In this document: in pieces, positions 1 through 12,000 of the stretch
Layout: each line of letters opens with the position of its first letter
How positions within the stretch are numbered: position 1 is the stretch's first letter
Source of the DNA: Actinomycetota bacterium
GTDB taxonomy: Bacteria; Actinomycetota; Thermoleophilia; Solirubrobacterales; JACPNS01
Length of the DNA: 64,000 nucleotides
NCBI GenBank assembly: GCA_016213645.1
Contig: JACQZY010000013.1
Coordinates: 257,081-321,080 of the forward strand
Direction: 5' to 3'
Translations under genes and position numbers: made by a program
Notes under the pieces: generated by a model
The model's input: only the letters and a program-made list of their open reading frames with translations
Told to the model about the DNA's origin: nothing
The model's database searches: none

Positions 1-3000
1 GCTCTGCTGGTTGGCCAGTAGCGGCGTGTCAAGGGTCACGCCGCCCATCACGCTGGCTGCCGGACAACCGGCACCGCCGGCGTCGATCGCGACGGTCGTG
101 CAGGCCGCAAGACTGTTGGGCACGCCGCCGGAGTTGGCGAATGCCGGGTTGATCTCCATGCCCGCGGGAAGCGTGGTGGCTACGCGCTTGACCGACGAGT
201 GACCTGACGGCACGTTGACGTCCAGGGACAGGCCCGCCGGTTGGCCGTTCTCGGTGTCGTCCACCGTTGCGGTGATCGACGGGTTGAACGCGGCCGGGCA
301 GCCGGTTGTGCTGTAGACGAACGAGTCTGTCAGCGGCGCGCCGCTGGTGGAACTCATCTCGGCCGTGACGGTGTGAGCGGTGCAGCGCGACGGGTTGATC
401 ATGAAGCCGTTGCCCGCAACCGTCCCGTTGAGCACGATCTGCATGTCGCGTACGCGTACCGGGATGCCCTCGAAGCGCATTGGAACCGTCGTCATCGTGT
501 CGATGCCCAAGTCCGTGCGCATGCTGGTGGTGACCGGGATGCTCAACTTGCCCAAGTCGAACGGACCCACGATCACCGGAATGATCGCGGCCAATCGCGC
601 GGGTTCACTGGCGTTTGGCTCGACGTTGTTGATCGTGCCTGACAGTGAGTACGTTTCCGCGCCAGACCCTACGGCCGTCGTGATCGAACCGACCACGGTG
701 TTGGCGGCGCAGTTCGCCGCCGCGGCATTTGCCTGCGTGCAGCGCGGTGTGTCCACCGTGTTGGCCACCAAGCCGACCGGCAGGTGCATGTTGAACTGGC
801 GCAGCGGGCGCTGTTTGTCGCTGCGCGTGACGTGCAAGGTGAGGTCGGGATTGCCACCGGCCTGCGTGGTGGAGACACTGCCGGTGAACGACGGCGCGAA
901 CGGGTCGGTGCCCGGGCAGCTCGCGCTGCCGCCGTCGTAGGTGGTGTTGAAGTTCGCCGTGCGCGTGACCGCGCCGGTGGCCGAGCTCGGCGTCAGTTCA
1001 GCGCTGACGGTGTTGGTACCGCAGGTTTCGGGGTTGGTCAGAAGCGCACGGTCGCCGCTGTTGAAGTGCACCTGCAAGTTGCTGAACGGCAGGTCGGGCA
1101 CGTTGCTGAACGTGGTGACGATCCGGCCGGTGCCGTTGTCGGCTCCCTGGCCTTCGCCGTCGACGTTGGCGGAGCCGTTTACGACCAGATCCCGGCCGGG
1201 CAGATGCACGACCATCGCAAGCTTGTAGCGCGTGCTTGGTGTGGCGCCGGGCACCACCAGGAAGACCTCGCCGGTCTGCTGGCTCGCCAGCAGCGGCGTG
1301 TCCAGCGTGACCGAACCGATCTGGCTGCCAACCGGACAACCGGATCCACCGGCGTTGACCGTCGTCTGCGCGCAGGCGGCGACACCGTTGCCGAAGGCCG
1401 GGTTGATCTCCATGCCCGGCGGCAAGGTCACCGCTACACCGTTTAGCGTGGAGTGGCCGTTGGGCACGGTGACGCCGAAGTCGAAGCCGGTCGGCTTCGC
1501 CGTCTCGGTCGTGCTGACGCCGGCCGTGATCGCCGGGTTGAAGGACAGACCCGCGCAGTTGGTGGTGCCAAAACCGAAGCTGCCGGTCGCAACCGCACCG
1601 CCGGCCGCCGTAACGTCGGCGTTGACCATGTTGAACTGACACTTGCTCGGGTTGATCAGGAAGTTCTGGCCGCCGACGACGCCGTTGACGTTCATCTGCA
1701 AGCTGCGCACGCGTACCGGCACGCCCTCGTAACGGAGCGGCAGTTGCGCGCCCACGTCAACGCCCATGTCGGCGCGCAGCGTCGCGGGTACCGGAATGCT
1801 CAGCACACCCAGATCGAACGGACCGACCTGCACGTCGATGATCGCCTGCAGGCGAGCCGGTTCGTTGGAATTCGGTTCGACGTTGTGCAGCGCGCCGGCC
1901 AATGTGAAGGTGTCGCTTCCGGAGCCGATCGACGTGGTGATCGTGCCCACCTGCGAACCGGCCAAGCAGTTGCCGACCGCGGCGTTGGCCTGCGAGCACC
2001 GCGGCACGGCCTGCGCGTTGGCCACGAAGCCGACCGGCAGGTGTACGTCGAGGCGGCGGACCTGCTGGTGCTTGTCGTTGCGCGTGACCGTCAGTGAAAG
2101 GTCCGGGTGGCCGCCGGCCTGCGTGTCGGACACGCTGCCGCCGAAGTTCGGGCCGTACGGCGTAACGCCGGGGCAGGCGCCGCCCGCGCCGTTGTAATCC
2201 ACGGTCACGCCGTCGGTCACGGTCGTGACGCTGCCGGGGTTGCTCCACGGCGACATGTCGGCGCTGACGTTGGCGCTGCCGCAGCTCTCGGGGTTGGTGA
2301 GCAGCGCGTGCTCACCGCTGCCGGTGGTCTTGAAGTGGATCTGCAAGTTGCTGAACTGCAGGTCGGGCAGGTTGTCGAAGCTCGCGGTCACGCGGCCGTT
2401 GCCACTGTCGGTGGCACCGGTGCCGCCGGTGATGTCGCTGGAACCGTCCACCGTGGCGCTGCCGTGCACCACCAGGTCGCCGCCGCCCGGCAAGTCGATG
2501 AAGATTCCCAGCTTGTAACGCGTGGCGGCCGTCGAGCCCGGAGTCTCCAGGTAGATCGCACCAGTGCGCTGCGTCGGCAGCAGCGGCGTGTCGAGCGTGA
2601 CATCGCCAAGCTTGCTGGCGGCCGGGCAGGCTCCGCCGCCCGCGGCCACGTCGGCCGGAGCGCAGGTCATCGACATGCCGTAGTTGCCCACCGCCGGGTT
2701 GACCTCCATGCCAACCGGCAGTTGCGTGACGATCTTCTTCGTCGACGACGAGTTGCCGGTGAACTGGAAGCCCAGATCGAGGCCGACCGGCTGGCCGTAC
2801 TCGGTGGTGCTCAACGAGGCGTTGAGGATCGGGTTGTAAGGCGCTCCGGCACAGTTGGTGGTGGTGAAGTTCGAACTACCGGCCGCGGTCGTGGTCAGCG
2901 ACGACTCAAGCGTTGCGCTGATCGTGTGCGTGGCGCACTGGGACGGGTTGATCATGAACGGCTTGTCGTCTGCGCCGCTGGGCGTGCCCTGATCGGCCAC

Positions 3001-6000
3001 GCCGTCCACCTGAATCTGCATCGAGCGGATGCGCACCGGCACACCTTCGTAGCGCTGCGGAATCGTCGTGTGCGTGTCGATCGCCAAGTCGCTCGGCAGC
3101 GCGCCGCTGACGATCTCGGTGGTGACCGGAATGCTCAGCTTGCCCAGGTTGTACGGGCCGACGATCACGTCGATGATCGCCTGCAGGCGCGCCGGCTCGT
3201 CGTTGTTTGGCGTCACGTTGTAAATGCCGCCGGTCAGCGACATCAGCTGGCTGCCTGTGCCGATCGAGGTCGTTACGTCACCCACGCGCGAGGCGGCGGT
3301 GCAGTTGGCGATCGCGGCATTGGCCTGCGAGCAGCGCGGTGTGTCTACGGTGTTGGCCACCAGACCGGGCGGCAGGTGCAGGTCGAACTTGCGCAGCTGC
3401 TGCGTCTTGTCGGCGCGGCCCATCGTGATCGTGAGATCGGGGTTTCCGGCCGCCTGCGTGGTCGAAACCGCGGCGCTGAAGCTCGGCGTGAAGGCCTCGG
3501 AGGCCGGCGCCGGGCAAGGCGCGCCGATGCCGTCGTAGCTGGCGTTGTACGAGTCGGTGTCGCTGGTCGTGACACCGCCGGACTGCGGAGCAAAGTCACC
3601 CTGCACAGTCTGCACGCCGCAGGTCTCGGCGTTTGTGAGCAGCGCGTTGGGGCCGCTGTCGAAGGTGATCTTCATCTGCGTGAAACTGAGGTCCGGCAGG
3701 CTCGGGAAGGTCGCAACCACGCGGCCGGTGCCGGCGTCGGTGGAGCCCATGCCGTTGGTCAGATCGCTCGCGCCGTCAACCGTGGTAACGCCGCGCACGA
3801 TCATCTTCGTGCCGGGAAGGTCGATCACGATCGCCAACTTGTAGCGCGTCGCGGCCGTCGTGCCGGCGGTCTCCAGATAGACCTTGCCGGTCTTCGTACC
3901 CGGCAGCAGCGGCGTGACCAGCTCAACGTCTCCAACCTCGCTTGCGGCCGAACAGCCGGTGGCTCCGGCGTCGATCGTGGCCGTCGCACAGGTCGCGACG
4001 GTGTTGCCGACCGCCGGGTTGAGGCTCATGCCGTCGGGCATCGTGGTGACTACGCTGCCGATCGTCGGGTTGCTTGAAGCCGAGTCGATCGTCAACGTAA
4101 GGCCGGTCGGCATCGCGGCCTCGTCCTCACTGGAGGCAACCGTGATCGTCGGCGGCGTAACGAAGTTCTGCGGGCATCCGGTGACCGTGTAGGGCTGGCT
4201 GCCGATCACGTTCGTGGCGCTTGCCGAAATCATCTCGGCGCTGATCGTGTTGGCGCCGCACTTGCTCGGGTTTTTCATGAAGTTGTTGCCGCCGACGACG
4301 CCGTCGATCAGCATCTGCATCTGCGAGATACGCACGGCGATGCCTTCGTAACGGGTCGGGATCGTGGTCGTCGTGTCAACGCCGTAATCGCCGCCGCGCA
4401 GCGCGGTCGGCACCGGAATGCTCAGCTTGCCCAGGTTGTACGGGCCGACCACCACCGGGATGATCGCCTGCAGGCGGGCGGGCTCGCTGGAGTTCGGCAC
4501 GACGTTGTGAATTTCGCCGGTCAGGTCGTAGGTCTCGGATCCGGTGCCGAGCTTCGTGACGACGGTTCCGACCTGGCTGGTCGCGGCGCAGGTGCCGTCG
4601 GCGGCTACCGCCTGCGAGCACTGGGTCACGGCGGTGGTGTCTGCCACCAAACCGGCGGGCAGGCTGATGTTGAACTCGCGCAGCGCCTGGTCCTTTGAAC
4701 CGGCATCAACGGTCAATGTCAGGTCCGGGTTGGCGCCGGTGGCGTATGTGCTCGCGCTCGCGGTGAACGTGGGCGCGAAGGGCTGCGTGCCGGGGCAAGC
4801 CATGCCCAAGCCGTCGTAACTGGTGTTGAAGGTTGTGTTGACGTTGGCGTTCGCTCCACCGGAGCTAGGTGTGATCACCGCGTCGACCGAGTGCGAACCG
4901 CAGGTATCGGGGTTGGTCAGCAGCGCGCGCGGGCCGGTGTTGAAGTTCAACTTCATCTGGCTGAACGCCAGGTCCGGGATGCTGCCAAAGTCGGTTGTGA
5001 TCTGGCCGGTGCCACTGTCCACGGCGCCGGTGCCTCCGGTGATGTCGCTGGAGCCGTTGATCAGCACCTTGCCGCGCACGATCATGTCGGTGCCGGGCAG
5101 GTGCACCACAACCGCCAGCTTGTAACGCGTGGTGGCTGTGCTGCCCGGATCCTCCAGGTAGACGTTTCCGGTCTGCACGGCGGCCAGCAGCGGCGTGGTC
5201 ACCTCGACCGTGCCCTGGTTGGAGCCGGCCGGACAGCCTGCGCCGCCGGCGTTGATCAGCCCCGTCGCGCAGGTCGCCAAGCCGTTGCCTACGGCCGCGT
5301 TGATCGACATGCTCGGCGGCAGCGCAACTTGAATGCGGCTGATCGTCGAGTTCGACGGGTCGCTACCGATTGTCACACCGAGGCCCGTCGGCACCGTCGT
5401 CTCGGACGGTGTGACGGTCACGCCGAGCGTCGGCGTAACGTCGAAGTTGCGCGGGCAACCGGTGGTGGCGAAGCTTGAAGTCTTGTTCGATACGTCGCCG
5501 ATGTCGGAGGTCATGTTCGCGGTGATCGTGTTGTTCTGGCACTTGCTCGGGTTGCTCATGAACGGGTTGCCGTTCTGTGCGTAGCCGTAGAGCGTGATCG
5601 CCATCGTCTTGATGCGCACGGCAATGCCCTCGTAGCGCCGCGGGATCTGCGTGTAGGTGTTGACGCCGATGTCGCTGCGCAGCGACGTTGTGATCGGGAT
5701 CACCAGCTTGCCCAAGTTGTACGGACCGACCTGCACGTCGACCATCGCCGACAGCCGCGCCGGTTCGCCCGCGTTTGGCTGGACATTGAAGATCTGGCCG
5801 GTTAGGTCCAGTCCGGTGGCGCCGTTTCCGATCGTCGTCAGGAACTCGCCGACGCGCTGCGACGCCAGGCAGTTACCGGCCGCGGCGTTGGCCTGCGAGC
5901 AGGTCGTCGTCGCCGTCGTGGAGGCGACCAGTCCGACCGGCAGTTGCAGGTTGAAGTCGCGCAGCGGACGATGGTTGTCGGTCGGGCGCGCGACGTTCAG

Positions 6001-9000
6001 CGTGAGGTCGGGGTGCGCCCCGGCCGTGTTGTCGCTGACACTCGCGCTGAAGGTCGGGCTGAAGAGGTCAAAGCAGCCGACCGGGGTGGTCGAGTACGCC
6101 GCCGTAGGCGTGGCGTCCGTACCGCCGGAGCTTGGCGTGATCGTGCCCTGGAAGGTCTGCGACACGCAAGTCATCGGGTTCACCAACATCGGCGTGGCGG
6201 TGTTGAACTGCACGTCCATCTCTGTGAAGCCGAGGTCCGGCACGCTGTCGAAGTCGGCGACGATCTGGCCGGTGCCGGTGTCCACGGAGCCGGTGCCGCC
6301 GGTCGGAATCGTCGAAGAACCGTCCACGCGCACCTTGCCGCGGATGATCAGGTTGGCTCCCGGCAGTTCGACGACGATCGCCAGCTTGTAACGGGTCGTG
6401 GCGGTGCTGCCTGGCTCCTCCAAGTAGACCTTGGCCGGGTAGCCGACGCTCGGGTCGAGCAGCTGCGTCTTCAGCGTTCCCACGCCGACCTGCGAGGACG
6501 GCGGGCAGGTGCCGCCGCCGAGGTTGATGGCGGTGGTGGCGCAGGCGGTCAGACTATTGCCGAATGCGGGGTTGATCTCCATGCCGAGCGGCATCGCCAC
6601 CTGCACGCGGCCGATCGTCGGGTTGTTGGCCGACGAGCTGACCTTGACGTCCAGGTTGACCGGCGTCGATCGCGTGGTCGTGGTCGGTGTGACCTGCAAG
6701 GCGGGGCTAAGGGCAAAGTTCGTCGGGCAGCCGGTGATCGTGATGTTCGACGAGCCGGCCGCCGTGTTGCTGCTGTCGGAGGTCATCGTTGCGCCGATCG
6801 CGCTGGTGCCGCACTTGGTTGGGGCGACCATGAACTTGTTGCCGCCGGGCTGACCCAGGACAACCATGTTGATCGCGCGTACGCGAACGGAGATGCCCTC
6901 GTAGCGGCTGGGCAGAGTCGCCGTGGCGGTGACGGTGAGGTCCGGGTTCAATTGAGTTGGCACCGGGATGCTCATCTTGCCCAAGTCGAACGGGCCGACC
7001 TGCACAGGCACGACCGCCTGTAGCCTCGCCGGCTGATCGGCGTTTGGCATCACGTTGTAAATCGTGCCGTTGACGGTGTAGGTCTCCGTGCCGGAGCCGA
7101 TCGTGGTGGCGACGGTGCCCACCGCATTCGACGCGACGCAGTTTCCGGCGTCGGCGTTGACCTGTGAACAGCGCGGCACGGCGGTGGTGTTGGCCACCAG
7201 GCCTACCGGCAGGTTGATCGCGAAGCTCTTGAGCTCCTGCGTGCCGTTTACGTTGTTGATGCTCAGCGTGAGGTCGGGGTTCGAGTTCGACGTTGACGGT
7301 GAGATCGAACCGCTGAAGGTGGGCGCGAAGGAGGCGTTGGAGCACGTGCCGTTTGACGTCGTGAAGTTCGCCGTACGCGTCACCGCGGTGGAACCGGCGT
7401 TCGGCGTCAGATCCGACGAAACGGTGTGCGAGCCACATGTCTTGGGGTTGATGAACAACTTGTTGCCCGTCGCGTTGAAGGCCACGGTCATCGCCGTAAA
7501 GCCAAGATCCGGCAGCGCCGGGAAGTCCGCGCTTACTTGACCGGTGCCGGTGTCCTTGCTGCCAAGGCCGCCGGGCAGATCGCTTGAGCCGTCGACCAGC
7601 GCGCCGCCGTGCAGCACAAGGTCGCGGCCGGGCAGGTGGATCACCAGCGCCAGCTTGTAGCGCGTGGCAGCGGTGGTGCCGGGAGTCTCCAGGAAGACAT
7701 TGCCGGTCTGGGCCGCCGGCAGCAGCGGGGTGTTTAGGGTGACCGTGCCCAAATTGGCGGTTGTCGACTGGCAGGCCGCGCCGCCGGCGTCAATCTGTGC
7801 CGTTGAGCACGTTGCCAAACCGTTGCCGACGCCGGGCGAGATCTCCATGCCGGCGGGCAGAGTCATCTGCACGCGGCTCGTTGTGGAGCTACCGGCCGGT
7901 ACGTTGACACCGAACGTCAGCGCCGTCGGCGTGCCCGCGTCGGCAGGGTTCACGCTCGCGCTGATCGACGGGTTGTAAGCGGCGGCGAGTGCCGCGCATC
8001 CGGTGGTGATAAACGACGAAGTGTCGGTGTTGACCGTGGATAGGCTGGAAGTCATCTCGCCGGTGACCGTGTTGCTCTGGCACTTGCTGGGGTTGGTGAC
8101 GAACGAGTTGCCGCCGACCGTGCCGTTGAGCACCATCGTCATCGTGCGGATGCGTACGGCAATGCCCTCGTAGCGAAGCGGCAGTGTGGTGGTGGCGTCT
8201 ACTCCAAGGTCGCTGCGCAGGGCGGTGGTCACCGGAATGCTCAACTTGCCAAGATCAAACGGACCGACCTGCACGGGCACGACCGCCTGGAAACGCGCCG
8301 GTTCGTTGCTGTTGGGCGTAACGTTGTAGATCTTGCCGCCGGCGAGCGTGAAGGTCTCCGCGCCGGAGCCGATCGCGGTGCTGAAACTGCCGATCTCTTC
8401 TGCCACAAGACAGTTGCCCGCCGTCGCGTTGGCCTGGGAGCAGGTCGTCGCCGTGGCCGTCGTGTTTGCGACGAGGCCGACCGGCAGGCTCACCTTCAGC
8501 GTGCGCAGCTGCTCCTGGTGGTCCGGACGCGTGACGCTGAGGGTCAGATTCGGATGCGCGGCGGCCTGGTTGTTGTCGACCGAGGCAGTGAACGTGGGGT
8601 TGAATCCGCCCGCACATCCGGTCGGTGCGTAGGACGCCGTAGGCGAGGCGTTTGCTCCTCCCGAATTCGGCGTGATCGTGCCCTGGAAGGTCGCGGAACT
8701 GCACGCCTCCGGGTTTACGACCATCGCACGGTCTCCCGCCGCGAACGCGATCTGCAGGTTCGTAAATCCGAGGTCTGGAATGTTGTCGAAGTCGGCGATC
8801 AGCTGACCGTTGCCGCTGTCGCTCGCGCCTGTGCCGCCGGTCGGAATCGTCGTGGAACCATTCAGACTCACCGCACCGCGCACAACCAGCGTACGCCCGG
8901 GCAGGTCGATGATCATCGCCAGCCTGTAACGCGTGGTGGCCGTCGTGCCAGGCGATTCCAGGTAGATCTTGCCGGTCGGGTTTGTGCCGAGCAGGTGCGT

Positions 9001-12000
9001 GGTCATCGTCACGTCACCGATCGCGTCGGCGGCGTTGCAGGTGCCCGCCGTGACGTTCGCCGTACTGCACGGTGTGACGTTGGCGCCGAAGGCCGGGTTG
9101 ACCTCCATGCCCACGGGCATCGCAAGCTGAACACGCTTGATCGTGGGGTTGTTGGCGTTTGAGTTGACGCCGACTGTGAGACCGGCGGGTTCGCCGGCCG
9201 CCAACGTGGACGGTGTGACGGTGATCGTCGGTGCGCTGCCGAAGTTGCCGCAGGAGTTGGTGGTGTAGCTCCACAGGCCGGTGGCTGTGTTGGCCGAAGG
9301 ACCTTCGGAGGTCATCGTCGCTCCGACGTCGTTGCCCTGGCACTTGCTCGGGTTGATCATGAAGTCGTTGCCGCCGGCGACGCCGTTAAGCACCATCGTC
9401 ATCGTGCGGATGCGCACCGCGATGCCCTCGTAGCGAAGTGGCAGTTGCGCCGTGGCGTCGACGCCGTAATCCGCGCGCAGGCTGGTTGCCACCGGAATCG
9501 TCAGCTTGCCCAGGTTGAACGGTCCTACAACCACCGGGATCATCGCCGAGAGGCGCGCGGGTTCGTTGCCGTTGGGCGTGACGTTGTAGATCGTGCCGCT
9601 GAGCGAGAGATTCTGGCCGCCGGTGCCGATCGCCGTGGTGACGCTTCCGACGGCCTGTGAGGCCAGACAGTTTCCGGCCGCCGCGGTGGCCTGGTCGCAG
9701 CGCGTAGTCGCCGTGGTGGCCGCCACCAGGCCGGTTGGCAGACTGACCGCGAAGGTGCGCAACGCGCGGTCCTTCTCCGGCCGCGTGACCGTCAGGGTCA
9801 AGTTCGGATTGCCTGCCGAAGCGGTGGTGCTGACGTTGCCGCTGAACGTCGGCGCAAACGTGTTGGCGCAGTTGAGCGTGGTCGTGTAAGCGCTGCTCGC
9901 GTTTGCCACCGTGCCGCCACCATGCGGGGCGAAGGCCGCGGAGTAGCTGGTGCTCGCGCAGCTACGCGGGTTGGTGAACAACGCTGTGTCGCCGCTGTTG
10001 AAGGCGACGCGGAAGTTGTCGAACGCCAGGTCCGGAATACCGCTGAAGGTCGTGACCAGTTGACCGGTTCCGCTGTCCACTGCGCCTGTGCCGCCGGTCG
10101 GAATCGTCGTCGCGCCGTCATGCGAAACCGCGCCACGGACGATCAGGTCGCTGCCGGGCAGATGAACGACCAGCGCGATGCGATAACGCGTACCGGCAGT
10201 AGTACCCGGCGTTTCCAAGAAAATGTTGCCGGTCTGCTGGTTGTCCAGCAGCGGCGTGTCCAGCGTGACCGAACCAAGATTGGCACCGGTGGCCAGGCAG
10301 GCCGCGCCGCCGGCGTTGATCTGCGCCGTCGAACAACCCACCACGCTGTTTCCGGCGGCCGGGTTGAGCTCCACGCCCTGCGGGAAGGTCACGGTCACCG
10401 AGTCGGTCGTCGGGTTGGCGATTGTCGAACCGATGTCGAAAGTCAGGCCCACGGGCTTGGCCGTCTCTGTTGTGGACGGCGTCACCGCGAACGTCGGTGC
10501 GGTGCCGTACTGCTTTGGACAGCCGTTGATCGTGATCGCCTGGTTGCCCGCCACCGTGGCGGAATCGGCGGAGATCATGTCCGCCGTGATCGCCGTGGTC
10601 TGGCACTTGCTCGGGTTGATCATGAAGCCGTTGCCCGCGACCATGCCGTTGATCGTCAAGTTCAGCGTGCGAATCCGCACGGCAATGCCCTCGTAGCGCA
10701 GCGGCAACTGCGTGGTTGTGTCGATGCCGTAGTCGGAGCGCAGCGCCGTGGTGACCGGAACACTGAGGTTGCCCAGCACGTATGGTCCGACGGTCACGGG
10801 CACGACCGCCTGCAGGCGCGCGGGCTCGGAAGCATTGGGCACGACGTTGTAAACCGTGCCGCTGATCGCCAGCGTCTCGCCGGAATTGCCGATCGTCGTG
10901 TTGATCGTGCCGACGGCCATTGAAGCGGCGCACGTGCCCGCCGTCGCGTTGGCTTGCGAACAGCGCGGGGTGCTGACGGTGTCGGCCACCAGACCGGTGG
11001 GCAGGTGCAGGTTGAGGTTGCGCAGCTGACGCGACTTGCCCGGGTTCGTGACGCTGATGTTGAGGTTCGGGTTGGCGCCGGCCGTCGTGGTGGAAAGCGA
11101 GGCGCTGAACGTGGGGTTGAATGGCGGTGCACAGTCGAGTGTCGTCGTATAACTCGGATTGGAGCTGACGGTCACTCCGCCGGAGTTCGGCGTGATCTGA
11201 CCGTTGACCGTCTGCGCGGCGCAGTTGTCGGGGTTGACCAGCACAGCGCGCGAACCGCCGGACATACCCAGCTGTAGATTGCTGAATCCGAGGTCCGGAA
11301 TGTTGTCGAAGTCGGCCACCACAACACCGGTGCCGGAGTCCATCGAACCTGCGCCGCCGCCGGTGACGTCGGTGGCGCCGTCCACGGTCGCCACGCCGCG
11401 CACGATCATGTCGCGACCCGGCAGGTGAATCACCATCGCCAGCTTGAAGCGGGTCGCGGCCGTCGCTCCCGGGGTCTCCAGGAACAACTCGCCGGTGAAG
11501 GTGCCCGCCACCAGCGGCGTCTGCAACGACACCGTGCCCTGGTTGGACGCGGCCGGGCAGCCGCTGCCACCAGCGTCGATCAGCGCCGTCGAGCAGACGG
11601 TGTTTGAGCCGTTGTTTCCGACGGCCGGGTTCAAGGACATTCCGGCCGGGAAGGCCACGCGCACGCGCTTGATCGTGGGGTTGGAAGACGCCGACGTGAC
11701 GGCGATGTTCATGCCGGTCGGTGCCTGCGTCTCGGTGGTCGTCGGCGATGCCGAGAAGCTCGGTGCCGATCCAAAATCGATATTGCAGCCCGTGGTTGTG
11801 AAGCTGGAGCTGTTGTTCGCCGCGCTCGTGTCTCCGGTCAGATCGGCCGCCGTCATGTCGGCGCTGACCGTGTTGCTCTGGCACTTGCTCGGGTTGGTGA
11901 TGAACGAGTTTCCGTTGACCGTGCCGTTGAAGATCATCGTCAAAGTTCGTATACGTACAGCGATGCCCTCGTAGCGGTTTGGCAGTGTGGTCGTGGCGTC

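Noticed and set aside
2107-4077. A 656-codon plus-strand open frame within the giant gene, plus many smaller ones
   Set aside because: They are antisense to the repeats and recur at the same phase in each unit, as expected from GC-rich codon bias. Their translations are Arg/Gly/Ala-rich with no domain.
10118-11884. A 588-codon minus-strand open frame in another phase of the giant gene
   Set aside because: Low-complexity His/Arg/Gln-rich translation without any repeat motif; the true frame is fully open through the same span.
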